From assembly GCA_963719485.1 (NCBI GenBank), contig OY970387.1, forward strand, positions 1,922,001-1,986,000: a stretch of DNA of 64,000 nucleotides, given 5' to 3'. This DNA is from Bog-473 sp963719485 (lineage in GTDB: Bacteria; Actinomycetota; Acidimicrobiia; Acidimicrobiales; RAAP-2). A program made the translations under genes and the position numbers. Positions 15,593 through 24,488 of this stretch are shown here, in pieces. Each line of letters opens with the position of its first letter. Position 1 is the first letter of the stretch. The notes beneath the pieces were generated by a model that worked only from the letters and a program-made list of their open reading frames with translations, was not told the origin of the DNA and did not search any database.

Positions 15593-17773
15593 ATGCACGA
15601 GTTCATCGTCTTCACGATCGCGGGACTGGCGACAGCTGGCATCTACGCGATCACAGCGAGCGGACTCACCCTCACATATACGACGACGGGCATCTTCAAC
15701 TGGTCGCACGGGGCCATCGGCATGTTGGCTGCCTTCGCCTATTGGCAAATGCACGTGGGCTGGGGTTGGCCGGCGATCCCATCGTTCCTGGTCTGCCTGG
15801 GCGTTCTCGCTCCCGTCCTCGGCATTGTCCTTGAGGCTGGAGTCATGCGCCGCTTGGATGGCACGTCAGAGGCGACGAAGCTCGTCGTAACCCTCGCCTT
15901 GGCGTTGTCGATGGTCGGTATCGCCCAGTGGATCTGGAGCCCCCTGACCTACCGGGCGCTGCCGCCGCTCTTTGCGGGCGAGACACTCGTGCTCGGCCCA
16001 ATTCGCATCTCCTACAACGACTTGGCGATCTTGATCGTCGCCTTGGTGGTCGCACTCGGGCTCCGTGTGTTGCTCTACAAGACCCGGCTCGGCGTCACAA
16101 TGCGGGCCGCGGTCGACGATCGCTCGCTGACGACGCTCAACGGCGCGAGCAATGTAAAGAGTGCCCGCTCAGCCTGGATCGTCGGCTGCGTGCTGGCGGC
16201 TCTCGCCGGCATCCTCGTCGCACCGACGTTGACGCTTTCCGCCACCGCCCTCACGCTCCTCATCGTGGACGCCTACGCCGCTTCTGTGATCGGCCGGCTG
16301 AAGAGCATCCCGATGACGTTTGTCGGTGCCCTCGTCTTAGGGCTCGCAGTGAGTTACACCGTTGCCTATCTCCCGCAGAACCCGTACATCCAGGGATTCG
16401 AGGGTGCCGTTCCGGCCGTGGTCCTCTTCGCCGCCTTGCTGTTGTTGCCCCAGTCGCGACTCCGGGGCCACCGGCTCCTGCGTAGCCGCGAGCTCGCGCT
16501 GATGCCGACGTGGAAGGGCACAGCTGTCTTCGGTGTCTGCGTGATTGTGGGTGCGATCATGATTGCCACCGTCGTCTCGCAATCGGATCTGTACAGTCTC
16601 AACCGGGTCTGGGGCATTGCCATCATCGGCCTCTCGCTCGTGCCTGTTGTCGGGTTTGCGGGGCGTCTCTCGCTCTGCCAGATGACCTTCGCTGGCATTG
16701 GCGCAGTCGTCGTCGGCCACCTCGGCGCGAACGGCAATCCGCTAGCGCTCCTCGCGGCGGCAGGGGTCTGCGCGATCGCAGGCGTCCTTGTCGCCCTTCC
16801 CGCCCTCCGGCTGTCCGGGATTTACTTCGCGTTGTCGACTGCAGCGTTTGCCGTCGCCATGGACGCGTGGATCTTCCCACTCCCCGCCTTCAATCTCTTC
16901 GGCAACCAGTTCGCCCCCTTCGGCACAGGCTCGCTGAGCTTCGCCCCGTTCCGAATGGGCAGCCTTGTCCTGTCGAACAAGGAACTCCAATTCGTGGTGG
17001 GGTCCGCCGCCTTCGTGGTTCTCGCCGGAGTGGTGGTCCTGGTCCGAAGATCGGAGTTCGGACATCGGCTCCTGGCCTTCAAGGACAGCCCAGCGGCGTG
17101 CGCCACGCTCGGAATGAACGCACGCGCCTCCACACTCGCCGTCTTCGCCATTTCCGCTGGGATCGCAGGGATCGGAGGTGGCCTCTACGGGCAGTCCCTG
17201 GGCAGCGCAGCTCCCGACGTCTACGTGTTCTTCTCTGGGCTCTCCATCCTTCTTGTGATGGTCGTGGTGGGCATCGGCTCGCCGGGTTCTGGCGTCATGG
17301 CTGGGCTGTTCCTCGGGGGGCCGACGCTGGCGAACTTCTTTCCGTCTCTGACTCAGTTGAGCCCGGTGCTCGTCGGTGGCGCCGGCGTGAGCGTGGGCAC
17401 GACGCCCAACGGCCTGATACCGTCCGGACTCCGGCCGCTCTGGAGCTCAGTCCTTCGACGCAAAGCCCTCCTCGTTGCAATCATCGGCACGGTGCTCCTG
17501 GTCTGGGTGCTGCGGCTCGCAGGATTGCTCAGCAACTGGGCCATGGCTGGTGCATTGATCGCCGTCGTTGTGCTGGCCTCCTCCATCCCTTACGCGCTTG
17601 ACCGTCGACGCGGTGACGCACCGAGTGCCTTCGGCTTGCCCGCGCTCCATCCAGGTGCTCCCGAGGACGAGGATGCCTCACTCGAGTCTCCGATGACGGC
17701 AACCGCTAGCGCTCCAGCACGGCTGAACAGCGCCGTCTCCTCGGCCGTAGGGCCCCGGTTCCATGGGACTTGA
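15593..17773 (+). CDS. fused LivH-LivM branched-chain-type ABC permease
   Basis: 726 residues in which two permeases that are usually separate are joined. Residues about 1-290 are LivH-like ('ITASGLTLTYTTTGIFNWSHGAIGMLAAFA', 'LGVTMRAAVDDRSLTTLNG'). Residues about 300-690 are LivM-like ('IAIIGLSLVPVVGFAGRLSLCQMTFAGIGAV', 'FGHRLLAFKDSPAACATLGMN'). Many membrane segments are evident, and the last 60 residues are a hydrophilic tail. It forms the channel for the preceding binding protein and the two following ATPases. The stop overlaps the LivG start by 11 bases. Confidence 0.9.
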   Translation: MHEFIVFTIAGLATAGIYAITASGLTLTYTTTGIFNWSHGAIGMLAAFAYWQMHVGWGWPAIPSFLVCLGVLAPVLGIVLEAGVMRRLDGTSEATKLVVTLALALSMVGIAQWIWSPLTYRALPPLFAGETLVLGPIRISYNDLAILIVALVVALGLRVLLYKTRLGVTMRAAVDDRSLTTLNGASNVKSARSAWIVGCVLAALAGILVAPTLTLSATALTLLIVDAYAASVIGRLKSIPMTFVGALVLGLAVSYTVAYLPQNPYIQGFEGAVPAVVLFAALLLLPQSRLRGHRLLRSRELALMPTWKGTAVFGVCVIVGAIMIATVVSQSDLYSLNRVWGIAIIGLSLVPVVGFAGRLSLCQMTFAGIGAVVVGHLGANGNPLALLAAAGVCAIAGVLVALPALRLSGIYFALSTAAFAVAMDAWIFPLPAFNLFGNQFAPFGTGSLSFAPFRMGSLVLSNKELQFVVGSAAFVVLAGVVVLVRRSEFGHRLLAFKDSPAACATLGMNARASTLAVFAISAGIAGIGGGLYGQSLGSAAPDVYVFFSGLSILLVMVVVGIGSPGSGVMAGLFLGGPTLANFFPSLTQLSPVLVGGAGVSVGTTPNGLIPSGLRPLWSSVLRRKALLVAIIGTVLLVWVLRLAGLLSNWAMAGALIAVVVLASSIPYALDRRRGDAPSAFGLPALHPGAPEDEDASLESPMTATASAPARLNSAVSSAVGPRFHGT

Positions 17774-18518
17774 CGTCACAGATGTCAGTGTCAGCTTCGG
17801 TGGAGTCGCCGCCCTGACGAACGTCTCACTTGCTGCCCCGAAGGGTCTTATCACGGGCTTGATCGGACCCAACGGCGCCGGAAAGACGACTCTTTTCGAC
17901 GTCATCACTGGCATGCGCAAACCGAGCCAGGGCACGTTGCTGCTCGATCATCGCGATCTTCGCGGGCTATCCCCACACCGTCGGTCCCGCCTTGGTCTTG
18001 GAAGGACGTTTCAGCGCCTCGAGCTGTTCGGAACACTGACTGTGCGAGAGAACATCAACGTTGCGGCGTCCATCGGTCGGCGCCATCGGGCCCGCCGCGT
18101 GGCGACGGAACCGTCCGAGCCCCTCGGAGCTTTGGCCGAAAGGCTGATCAAGGCGGTACATCTCGAGGCCGTCGCCGACCGGCGTGCCGACACCGTGTCC
18201 ACCGGCACGGGCCGACTCGTCGAGCTCGCCCGCGCCCTCGCCGTCAAGCCGAGCGTGCTCCTGCTCGATGAACCGGCATCAGGGCAGAATGCCGAAGAAA
18301 CCGAAGAGTTCGCCGGGGTACTGCGGCACCTGGCCGCGGACGGTCTTTCGGTTCTGCTTGTGGAACACGACATGGAGCTGGTCATGGGGGTCTGCGACAG
18401 CGTCTACGTGTTGGTCCAGGGGGCAATCTTGCGATCCGGCACCCCCGCCCAGGTCCAGAGCGACCCCGCCGTAGCGGCCGCGTATCTCGGGAGCTTGGCT
18501 GGAGCCGGCAATGCCTGA
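17763..18518 (+). CDS. livG: ABC transporter ATP-binding protein LivG-type
   Basis: 251 residues. Walker A is 'GPNGAGKTT' (about 36-44), Walker B is 'SVLLLDEPASG' (about 163-173), and the H-loop His lies in 'LLVEHDMELVMGVCD'. The 'GLGRTFQRLELFGTLTVRENINVAA' segment is typical of LivG. The ABC signature is degenerate: 'VSTGTGRLVELARALA' replaces the canonical LSGGQ-like run, though spacing is kept. It powers the fused permease as a heterodimer with the following LivF. Start ATG 17763 lies inside the end of the permease gene, and its stop overlaps LivF by eight bases. Confidence 0.9.
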   Translation: MGLDVTDVSVSFGGVAALTNVSLAAPKGLITGLIGPNGAGKTTLFDVITGMRKPSQGTLLLDHRDLRGLSPHRRSRLGLGRTFQRLELFGTLTVRENINVAASIGRRHRARRVATEPSEPLGALAERLIKAVHLEAVADRRADTVSTGTGRLVELARALAVKPSVLLLDEPASGQNAEETEEFAGVLRHLAADGLSVLLVEHDMELVMGVCDSVYVLVQGAILRSGTPAQVQSDPAVAAAYLGSLAGAGNA

Positions 18519-19266
18519 GATGTCTGGAGCACTCCTGGCTGCTCGTGGTGTCCGAGCGTGCTACGAGGGAGTGGAGGTGCTCCACGGAATTGATCTGCAA
18601 ATTGACCGGGGTTCGGTGACGGCGATCCTGGGTCCCAACGGCGCGGGCAAGTCGACGCTCCTGGCCGTCATCGCCGGCCTGCACGAGTGCTCCGCGGGTG
18701 AGGTCTTCTTCGATGGCACGCCGGTAAGCGTGGCCCACGCCGACTCCCTGGCACGCTCTGGGCTTTGCCTCATCCCGGAGGGGAGGGGAGTCTTCGCCAA
18801 CCTGACTGTGCAGGAGAACCTATGGATGATGACGCACAATGGCTCAAGCCGACGCGCCATCGAAGAGCGGGCCTTCGCACGCTTTCCGCAGCTCGTGGGC
18901 CGACGAGGTCAGGTGGCCGGCACGCTGTCCGGAGGTGAGCAACAGATGCTCGCCATGGCTCGGGCTGTGGCCACCGAGCCGAGGCTGCTCCTCCTTGATG
19001 AGCTGTCCATGGGCCTGGCTCCCATCGTCGTGGAGGAGCTCTACGCCGTTGTTCGGAACCTCGCCGCGGATGGCGTCACGGTCGTCGTCGTCGAGCAATT
19101 TGCGGAGTTCGCGCTGAGCGTCGCCACGTGGGCTGTCGTGATGACGGGCGGAAGGGCTGTGCATTCCGGGAAGGCCACGGAGGTGGCCGGTTCCCTGCAC
19201 GACATGTACCTGGGGACGAATTCGACCAATGGAAAAGCATCGTCACGAAGCAAGGAGGAGCGATGA
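18511..19266 (+). CDS. livF: ABC transporter ATP-binding protein LivF-type
   Basis: 251 residues with Walker A 'GPNGAGKST' (about 45-53), the LivF-like 'CLIPEGRGVFANLTVQENL' (about 86-104), a canonical signature 'LSGGEQQMLAMARA' (about 136-149) and Walker B 'LLLLDELSMGLAP'. It pairs with LivG under the LivHM fusion. The final codons carry the AAGGAGGAG ribosome-binding site for the next gene, whose ATG overlaps the TGA (ATGA), so the amidohydrolase is almost certainly made from the same message as the importer. Confidence 0.9.
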   Translation: MPEMSGALLAARGVRACYEGVEVLHGIDLQIDRGSVTAILGPNGAGKSTLLAVIAGLHECSAGEVFFDGTPVSVAHADSLARSGLCLIPEGRGVFANLTVQENLWMMTHNGSSRRAIEERAFARFPQLVGRRGQVAGTLSGGEQQMLAMARAVATEPRLLLLDELSMGLAPIVVEELYAVVRNLAADGVTVVVVEQFAEFALSVATWAVVMTGGRAVHSGKATEVAGSLHDMYLGTNSTNGKASSRSKEER

Positions 19267-20393
19267 CACTTCTGGACGCCCGTGAGGGTCCGACGAGCGA
19301 TGAGCGCTTGATCTCAGCTGACAGCCATGTCGCCATCACCCACAAGCAGGTGAGAGCACATCTTGCCCGAGCCTTCCACTCCGACTATGACGACGCCGTT
19401 GCCGCCTTCACCCAACGGATGGAGCGCGGCACGGCGGCTGCCAATCAGGCGGGCGTGACAATCAAACGGAGCGACAACGACGAACATATTGGGGCGAATG
19501 CCGTGTTCAAAAGGCCTGGTTATGGAGATCCACGTCAACGGCTGACAGACATGGACCTCGACGGTGTCGACGTGGAGGTGCTGTACTCGGAGGTCAGCGC
19601 CTTTCGATATATCCCGGACCTGAAGACTGGCGCCGGCGAGGCCACGCGTGCCTTCAATGACGCCTTGGACGAATTCGCCTCGACGGATCGTGAACGACTT
19701 TGCGTGTCGTACCAGATACCGATCCACGACACCGACTTCGCCGTGGCCGAAGTGCAGCGCACCGCGGCTCGAGGCGGGAAGTCGCTCCAGCTTCCGGTGT
19801 TCCCGCCCGAGTTCGGGCTCCCTGACTACTACGACGAGCGGTACGACCGCCTCTTTTCGGCCATTGAGGAGACCGGTCTGCCGGTGTGCTGCCACATCGG
19901 CCTCAACACGAGTCTGGACGACCTCAGCCGACGGGATCCGACTCCTCAGAAGGGAGTGATGGTTGCGATGACGCCGCTCACGACGGGGGAGGCGTTCGGC
20001 ATGTGGATCCTGACCGGGGTGCTGGCCCGGCACCCCCGGCTCAAGCTGGTGTTCGTCGAACCAGGATTGGCCTGGGTTGCTTGGTGGCTGCACGTGGTCG
20101 ATGACATGGCGCTTCGACAGGGCTACGAGTTCCCGGGATTAAGCGAACTTCCCAGTTTCTACTTCCATCAGAACGTGCATCTGACGTTCATCGAGGAGGA
20201 CTTCTCGCTCGAGCTCCTGCGCGACCGGATCGGCGTTGAGAACATCATGTGGTCCTCTGATTACCCCCACCCGGTCACCTCCTGGCCTCATTCACGTCAG
20301 GTGGTTGAGAAGCAGTTCCACTCGATTCCGCCGGACGAGCGCGAGCTCATCCTCTCCGGGAACGCCAGGCGTGTCTGGAACCTGTCGGACTAG
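19263..20393 (+). CDS. amidohydrolase family 2 (ACMSD-like) metal-dependent hydrolase
   Basis: 376 residues from ATG 19263, chosen for its AAGGAGGAG site and the four-base overlap with livF; a longer frame from 19128 lies inside livF. TIM-barrel amidohydrolase features: 'LISADSHVAI' (strand 1, about 14-23), 'CCHIGLNTS' (about 212-220), 'LVFVEPGLAWVAWWLHVVDD' and the terminal metal-site Asp in 'IMWSSDYPHPVTSWPHS' (about 325-341). The strand-1 motif is D-S-H-V rather than the textbook D-x-H-x-H, so one metal ligand differs. Relatives are decarboxylases or hydrolases of ring-derived acids. It is paralogous to the gene at 24489-25550. Confidence 0.85.
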   Translation: MTLLDAREGPTSDERLISADSHVAITHKQVRAHLARAFHSDYDDAVAAFTQRMERGTAAANQAGVTIKRSDNDEHIGANAVFKRPGYGDPRQRLTDMDLDGVDVEVLYSEVSAFRYIPDLKTGAGEATRAFNDALDEFASTDRERLCVSYQIPIHDTDFAVAEVQRTAARGGKSLQLPVFPPEFGLPDYYDERYDRLFSAIEETGLPVCCHIGLNTSLDDLSRRDPTPQKGVMVAMTPLTTGEAFGMWILTGVLARHPRLKLVFVEPGLAWVAWWLHVVDDMALRQGYEFPGLSELPSFYFHQNVHLTFIEEDFSLELLRDRIGVENIMWSSDYPHPVTSWPHSRQVVEKQFHSIPPDERELILSGNARRVWNLSD

Positions 20394-20492
20394 GCGAATG
20401 GGAGACCTGGCATGATTGCTCGAACGCAGGTACTGCTGCCGGAGAGACCCCGAGGAGGGCGGAGACATGGGCGTGCGAATGGGGCGAAAGGC

Positions 20493-21149
20493 ATGAGCCC
20501 GCGCGCCACCCCGACGACACCTCGTACGCGCTCCCGCTCCCAGCCCGAATATCTCGACAAGGCGACCCTTGTGCGGACCGCGGCCGAAGTCGCCGATCGC
20601 GTCGGCTGGTCGGAGCTCACACTTTCCGAGGTGGCCCGGGAAGTCGATCGGCACGTCACTTCCCTCTACGCCCACGTCGACGGTCTCGATGATCTCCGGC
20701 GGGAAGTCACACTGCTGGCCCTGGACGAAATGATTGACGCGGTCTGGCGGGCGACTCTCGGGCGCGTGCGAGAGGATGCGCTGCGTGAGATTGCGCGGGC
20801 CCTGCGCCAGTACTGCGAGGACCATCCGGCACGAGCTGCCGCCGTCATCCTGACGAAGCACGCTTTGGATCCCGAGCAGGTCAGCAAGGCCGAGCGACTG
20901 GCAGAGCCCGTTCAGGCCACCTTGCGGAGCTTCGGTCTCAGCGAGAATCAAGTGTTCCACGCGCACCGCGCCTTCGCTGCCTCGGTGTGGGGCTTCACTC
21001 AAGGCGAGAACGGAGAGCTCTTTCCAGAGGGACGGGTCGACGAGTCGTTCGAGCAGATCCTCGAGATGTTCTTCCTGGCACTGAACAGTGGCACATGGCC
21101 GAGCGAACGACGCAAACGGCCCGCGACTCGTTCGGTGAAGCGTCGTTGA
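20493..21149 (+). CDS. TetR-family transcriptional regulator
   Basis: About 218 residues from ATG 20493; an in-frame ATG at 20412 would add 27 basic residues. The N-terminal helix-turn-helix is visible at about 18-60 ('KATLVRTAAEVADRVGWSELTLSEVAREVDRHVTSLYAHVDGLDDLRREV'). The C-terminal half resembles the TetR_C/WHG type ('LSENQVFHAHRAFAASVWGF', 'FEQILEMFF'). It is co-oriented with the amidohydrolase before it and the alpha/beta hydrolase after it (overlapping at 21146-21149). No palindrome of the CATAGT family lies directly upstream, so it is a weaker candidate for that regulon than the TetR at 25685. Confidence 0.87.
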   Translation: MSPRATPTTPRTRSRSQPEYLDKATLVRTAAEVADRVGWSELTLSEVAREVDRHVTSLYAHVDGLDDLRREVTLLALDEMIDAVWRATLGRVREDALREIARALRQYCEDHPARAAAVILTKHALDPEQVSKAERLAEPVQATLRSFGLSENQVFHAHRAFAASVWGFTQGENGELFPEGRVDESFEQILEMFFLALNSGTWPSERRKRPATRSVKRR

Positions 21150-22168
21150 CCGCCCTGCCGGGGAGTGCAGAACCGGCACCTCGCACTCCATCTGAGGCCC
21201 AGATGATCGACGTAAGACGGTCGGAAGTCAGTGTGGACGTGAGCGCTGTCGCGCCCGCAGGGTGCAGGCGGATTGCTGCCGATGTCTTCGTACCCCAGAG
21301 TCTCCGTACGATGCCCTTGCTGTGGGTGTGCGTCCCGGGCGGTGGCATCAATCGTCGGTACTTCGACCTCGAGGTCGCGGGCCAGCACAGTGCATTCAGC
21401 ATGGCCCGCCATCTCGCGTCACGCGGCGACCTCGTCGTGACGGTCGACCCTCCGGGTGTCGGAGGGAGCGATGTGCCCGATGACGGGTACGCCCTCACTC
21501 CCCGCGTGGTCGCCGACGTCCTAGCGGGAGCCATCCACACGCTCCGAGCGGATCTCGGAACCGACGGCATTGCAGCTGCGGGGCTGCCCACTGTCGTTCC
21601 CAGGGCCACGGTCGGACTCGGTCACTCGGCCGGGGCGCTTCTCGTCGCCTTCCAGCAGGCGCACCACAAGTCTTATGATGTCATCGCTCTGCTCGGGTTT
21701 TCCGCGTCGGGACTGCCGGGCGTCCTGAACGAAGAAGAGCTCCGCTATGCGGGCTGCCCTGAACGGTTCTCGGAAGATCTGAAGACGCTCACCAGGGCGC
21801 GATTCGGCGATCCGCTCCCCGAGTGGTCGAGCAGCAGCGCAGGTGAGCTGGAGCGCAATTCTGTTGCCACTGAGGTCGACGTGGCGCTGGCAGCGGCGAG
21901 CTCACGACTGTTGGCGCTCGTCGGGATGACGGCCATCGTGCCCGGGTCGGTGCAACCAGAGCTTGACCAGCTCCGTGGCCCCCTCTTTGCTGCCCTCGGC
22001 GACCATGATCTCGGCGGCACATTGGACGTCCTGCCGGGGCAGCTTCCCGCCTGCGGTGATCTCACGTTGTTCCTTCTCGAGGGCGCCGGTCACAACCACA
22101 ACGTGGCGGTCAATCGCCGCATCCTCTGGGAACGCGTTGGCCGATGGGCAACATCCGTCACTTCCTGA
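21146..22168 (+). CDS. alpha/beta hydrolase
   Basis: About 340 residues. The start is uncertain: TTG 21146 overlaps the TetR stop by four bases, while ATG 21095 and ATG 21203 are in the same frame. Serine-hydrolase features: oxyanion region 'CVPGGGINRRYF' (about 70), 'VVTVDPPGVGGSD' (about 107), nucleophile elbow 'GLGHSAGALL' (about 160), and a likely catalytic pair from 'FAALGDHDLGG' and 'LEGAGHNHNVAVN' near the C-terminus. Its reaction may be hydrolysis of an ester, lactone or C-C bond in the pathway; the sequence does not say which. Confidence 0.8.
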   Translation: MTALPGSAEPAPRTPSEAQMIDVRRSEVSVDVSAVAPAGCRRIAADVFVPQSLRTMPLLWVCVPGGGINRRYFDLEVAGQHSAFSMARHLASRGDLVVTVDPPGVGGSDVPDDGYALTPRVVADVLAGAIHTLRADLGTDGIAAAGLPTVVPRATVGLGHSAGALLVAFQQAHHKSYDVIALLGFSASGLPGVLNEEELRYAGCPERFSEDLKTLTRARFGDPLPEWSSSSAGELERNSVATEVDVALAAASSRLLALVGMTAIVPGSVQPELDQLRGPLFAALGDHDLGGTLDVLPGQLPACGDLTLFLLEGAGHNHNVAVNRRILWERVGRWATSVTS

Positions 22169-22221
22169 CAAGTGTTTGGCTTGCGTGGTCGATCACTACC
22201 CAGCATGACGTTGCGGCCTCA

Positions 22222-22245
22222 GCTCCATAGTGACTACTATGGAGC
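22222..22245. promoter_or_regulatory. 24-bp palindrome with 10-bp arms, operator site 3
   Basis: The core CATAGT-GACT-ACTATG (22226-22241) is a perfect match to the family and is extended on both sides to arms of ten bases (GCTCCATAGT / ACTATGGAGC). It ends about 90 bp before the P450 ATG. The surrounding 166 bases between the hydrolase and P450 genes contain no other feature. The operator role is inferred. Confidence 0.7.
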
Positions 22246-22334
22246 GCGGTATCGACTATGGCTGGTGGCTGCGGTCGGGAAGGAATCGGTCACTCCGAGG
22301 ATCCGGACCCGGTCCACCGTGGAGGACAGCAGTG

Positions 22335-23525
22335 ATGCATTCGACCCTGGTGTACGACCCGTCCTCTTACGAGCTCCAGGAGAATCCCTTCCCCACCTAC
22401 CGAAGGATGCAGGACGAGGCTCCTCTTTACCGGAACCCGGAAATGGACTTTTGGGCGCTCACCCGATTCGACGACGTCGTTGCCGGCCTGGCGGACTGGT
22501 CCAGTCTCAGTTCAGCCCGCGGCACCTTGATCGAACAGATCCAGAGTGGTGGCGCACCCCCGGACATGATGATCTTCAATGATCCGCCACGGCACGAACA
22601 GCTTCGGCGCCTGATCGGGCGCGCCTTCACCCCACGCCGCGTGGCGCAGCTCGACGGCACTGTCCGGACCATGTGCAACGCGTGGCTTGACCAGATGCAC
22701 GACGCGGGCGGGGGAGAGGTGGTCGCGGAACTGGCCGGAAGGCTCCCGATGGCGGTGATCGCCGCGCTGCTGGGCGCACCAGCCGAGGACAACCCCCGTC
22801 TCAAGGACCTGTCGGACAGGCTGCTCCACCGTGAGGACGGTTCAATGGCCATGCCGGAGGACGGCATCGCGGCAGGGGCGGAATTATGGGTCTACTTCAG
22901 CGAGCTGATTGCCCGTCGCCGCGTCCATCCCGCAGACGACCTCGTCTCGGCTCTGATCCAGGCCGAGGTACCGACCGCGGATGGCGAGTTGCAGCGCCTC
23001 ACGGAGGAAGAAATGGTCAACTTCTGCCTCCTGCTCGGTGTCGCGGGCAATGAGACGACGGCCAAGCTGATCGCCACGGGGGTCGTGACGCTCAACGATT
23101 TTCCGGATGAGCGGGCCCGGCTGGCGGCTGATCCCAGCTTGTGGCCGAAGGCGGTTGAGGAACTCCTTCGATTCGATCCGCCTTCGCACTATCAGGGCAG
23201 GGTCACGACCGCGCCGATCGAGCGTCACGGCGACGAGATACCTGAAGGTTCGATCGTGCTCCTGATCAACGGGGCGGCCAACCGGGACCCGCGTGCGTTC
23301 CCCGATCCGGACCGCTACATCGCCGATCGGCCAATTGAACGTCACCTTGCCTTCGGTCACAGCATTCACTTCTGTCTGGGAGCACCTCTCGCCCGGCTCG
23401 AGACGAGGATTGCGTTGGAGGAGTTCATCAAGCGGTTCCCGCTCTACGAGGTCGACCGAGATGGAATCGAACGATTTCACTCGACCAACGTGCGCGGCCT
23501 CTCCAAGGTGCCATTCGCCCCATAG
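22335..23525 (+). CDS. cytochrome P450
   Basis: 396 residues from ATG 22335; the in-frame stretch upstream passes through operator site 3 and is unlikely to be coding. All P450 landmarks are present: I-helix 'AGNETTAKL' (about 236-244), ExxR in 'EELLR' (about 274-278), and the heme loop 'FGHSIHFCLGAPLAR' with its cysteine ligand near 346. Length and motifs fit soluble bacterial class-I P450s fed by ferredoxin; no ferredoxin or reductase gene is adjacent, so electrons must come from elsewhere. It probably hydroxylates the pathway substrate, and its control by site 3 would tie it to the same regulon as the importer. Confidence 0.92.
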   Translation: MHSTLVYDPSSYELQENPFPTYRRMQDEAPLYRNPEMDFWALTRFDDVVAGLADWSSLSSARGTLIEQIQSGGAPPDMMIFNDPPRHEQLRRLIGRAFTPRRVAQLDGTVRTMCNAWLDQMHDAGGGEVVAELAGRLPMAVIAALLGAPAEDNPRLKDLSDRLLHREDGSMAMPEDGIAAGAELWVYFSELIARRRVHPADDLVSALIQAEVPTADGELQRLTEEEMVNFCLLLGVAGNETTAKLIATGVVTLNDFPDERARLAADPSLWPKAVEELLRFDPPSHYQGRVTTAPIERHGDEIPEGSIVLLINGAANRDPRAFPDPDRYIADRPIERHLAFGHSIHFCLGAPLARLETRIALEEFIKRFPLYEVDRDGIERFHSTNVRGLSKVPFAP

Positions 23526-23536
23526 CGGGGCACTTC

Positions 23537-23608
23537 CGGGAGCTGCTCGCGTGGAGACCCTTAGCCTCCCAAGGGTTGGCATTCTGCCCTCCCCGTGAGC
23601 AGTTCCCG
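23537..23608. terminator. imperfect inverted repeat between convergent genes (possible bidirectional terminator)
   Basis: Bases 23537-23551 and 23594-23608 form 15-base arms with two mismatches that become G-T pairs in RNA, separated by a 42-base loop. The repeat lies in the 137-base gap between the convergent P450 and SDR genes. No T run follows, so intrinsic termination is uncertain. Confidence 0.25.
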
Positions 23609-23662
23609 TGGTGTCACGCAGGCCGGACGCCGCAGTTCGCCGCGGCTTCCGGCTTCTCAGCC

Positions 23663-24454
23663 CTACGTCGACTGCCCCCGAGCGTGGGCGAGCGCCGTGG
23701 CGTTGTCGGACTGCGCGGGGGCGGGTGACCTCAGCTCGATCCTCGGCATACCGATCGACGGTGCCTCAATGAGGCTGGCGAAAGTTGCGATCAGCACATC
23801 ACACACTTCCTCGGTGTTCATGAAGGCAGAGGCATTTCTTCCAGACGATGTCCAGACCGAGAAGGCTTCGACGATGTCGTCGGCCGCAAAGTGTTGTCCG
23901 GATTCGGTCGGGACGGTGGCGCCCAACGAAATCGTCGTGAATCGGATCCACGGGTGCTCCTCGCGCCATTGCTGCATCATGTGCTCAAGAGCTGCCTTGC
24001 TTGCACCGTAGGCTCCCAGGTGGCTCCGCGGTGCATGGACGGCTTCGGAGGACACCACGGCAACCACTGCCGCGGGGGAGAGGTGTTCGAGCAGGGCCAC
24101 GATTGTTCGGTGGATGCCGACCACGTTGGTCGAAAGCGCATCGTCCCAGTCCTGGTGGGTCGTGACCGCGAGCCGTCGCAGTGGCGCCATTCCGGCCGAC
24201 ACGAGCAGGAGGTCCACAGGAGACGCGACGGCGGCGACTTCTCTGGCGAGGTGCCGACATCCTTCGACGTCACGGAGGTCGGTCTCAACGGAATGGCCGC
24301 CTCCAGCCTGCTTCACCAATTGCGCCAGCGCTGCACCCCGCCGAGCCGCCACCACAACCCGTGCACCCGCACGGATGGCTCGCTCGGCCACGCCCTTGCC
24401 GATTCCCGAGGAAGCTCCGACAACGACGAGTGACCGCGCGGCGAGAGAGGGCAT
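23663..24454 (-). CDS. short-chain dehydrogenase/reductase
   Basis: 263 residues with a classical SDR layout: cofactor motif 'VVVGASSGIGKGVAE' (about 10-24), 'LLLVSAGMAPLRRL' in place of NNAG (about 82-95), the catalytic Ser region 'VVSSEAVHAPRS' (about 135-146) and 'AYGASKAALE' providing Tyr-x-x-x-Lys (about 150-159). It should oxidise a hydroxyl or reduce a carbonyl with NAD(P). It lies downstream of the amidohydrolase on the same strand with a 34-base gap, so the two may form an operon under operator site 4. Confidence 0.87.
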   Translation of the reverse strand: MPSLAARSLVVVGASSGIGKGVAERAIRAGARVVVAARRGAALAQLVKQAGGGHSVETDLRDVEGCRHLAREVAAVASPVDLLLVSAGMAPLRRLAVTTHQDWDDALSTNVVGIHRTIVALLEHLSPAAVVAVVSSEAVHAPRSHLGAYGASKAALEHMMQQWREEHPWIRFTTISLGATVPTESGQHFAADDIVEAFSVWTSSGRNASAFMNTEEVCDVLIATFASLIEAPSIGMPRIELRSPAPAQSDNATALAHARGQST

Positions 24455-24488
24455 GCCGTAGGGCCTACCCCTCTATACCCCGCGCACG

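Noticed and set aside
22239..22334. In-frame ATG inside operator site 3 as the P450 start
   Set aside because: The extra 32 residues are unlike P450 N-termini, and ATG 22335 gives the normal start; the ATG arises from the palindrome sequence.
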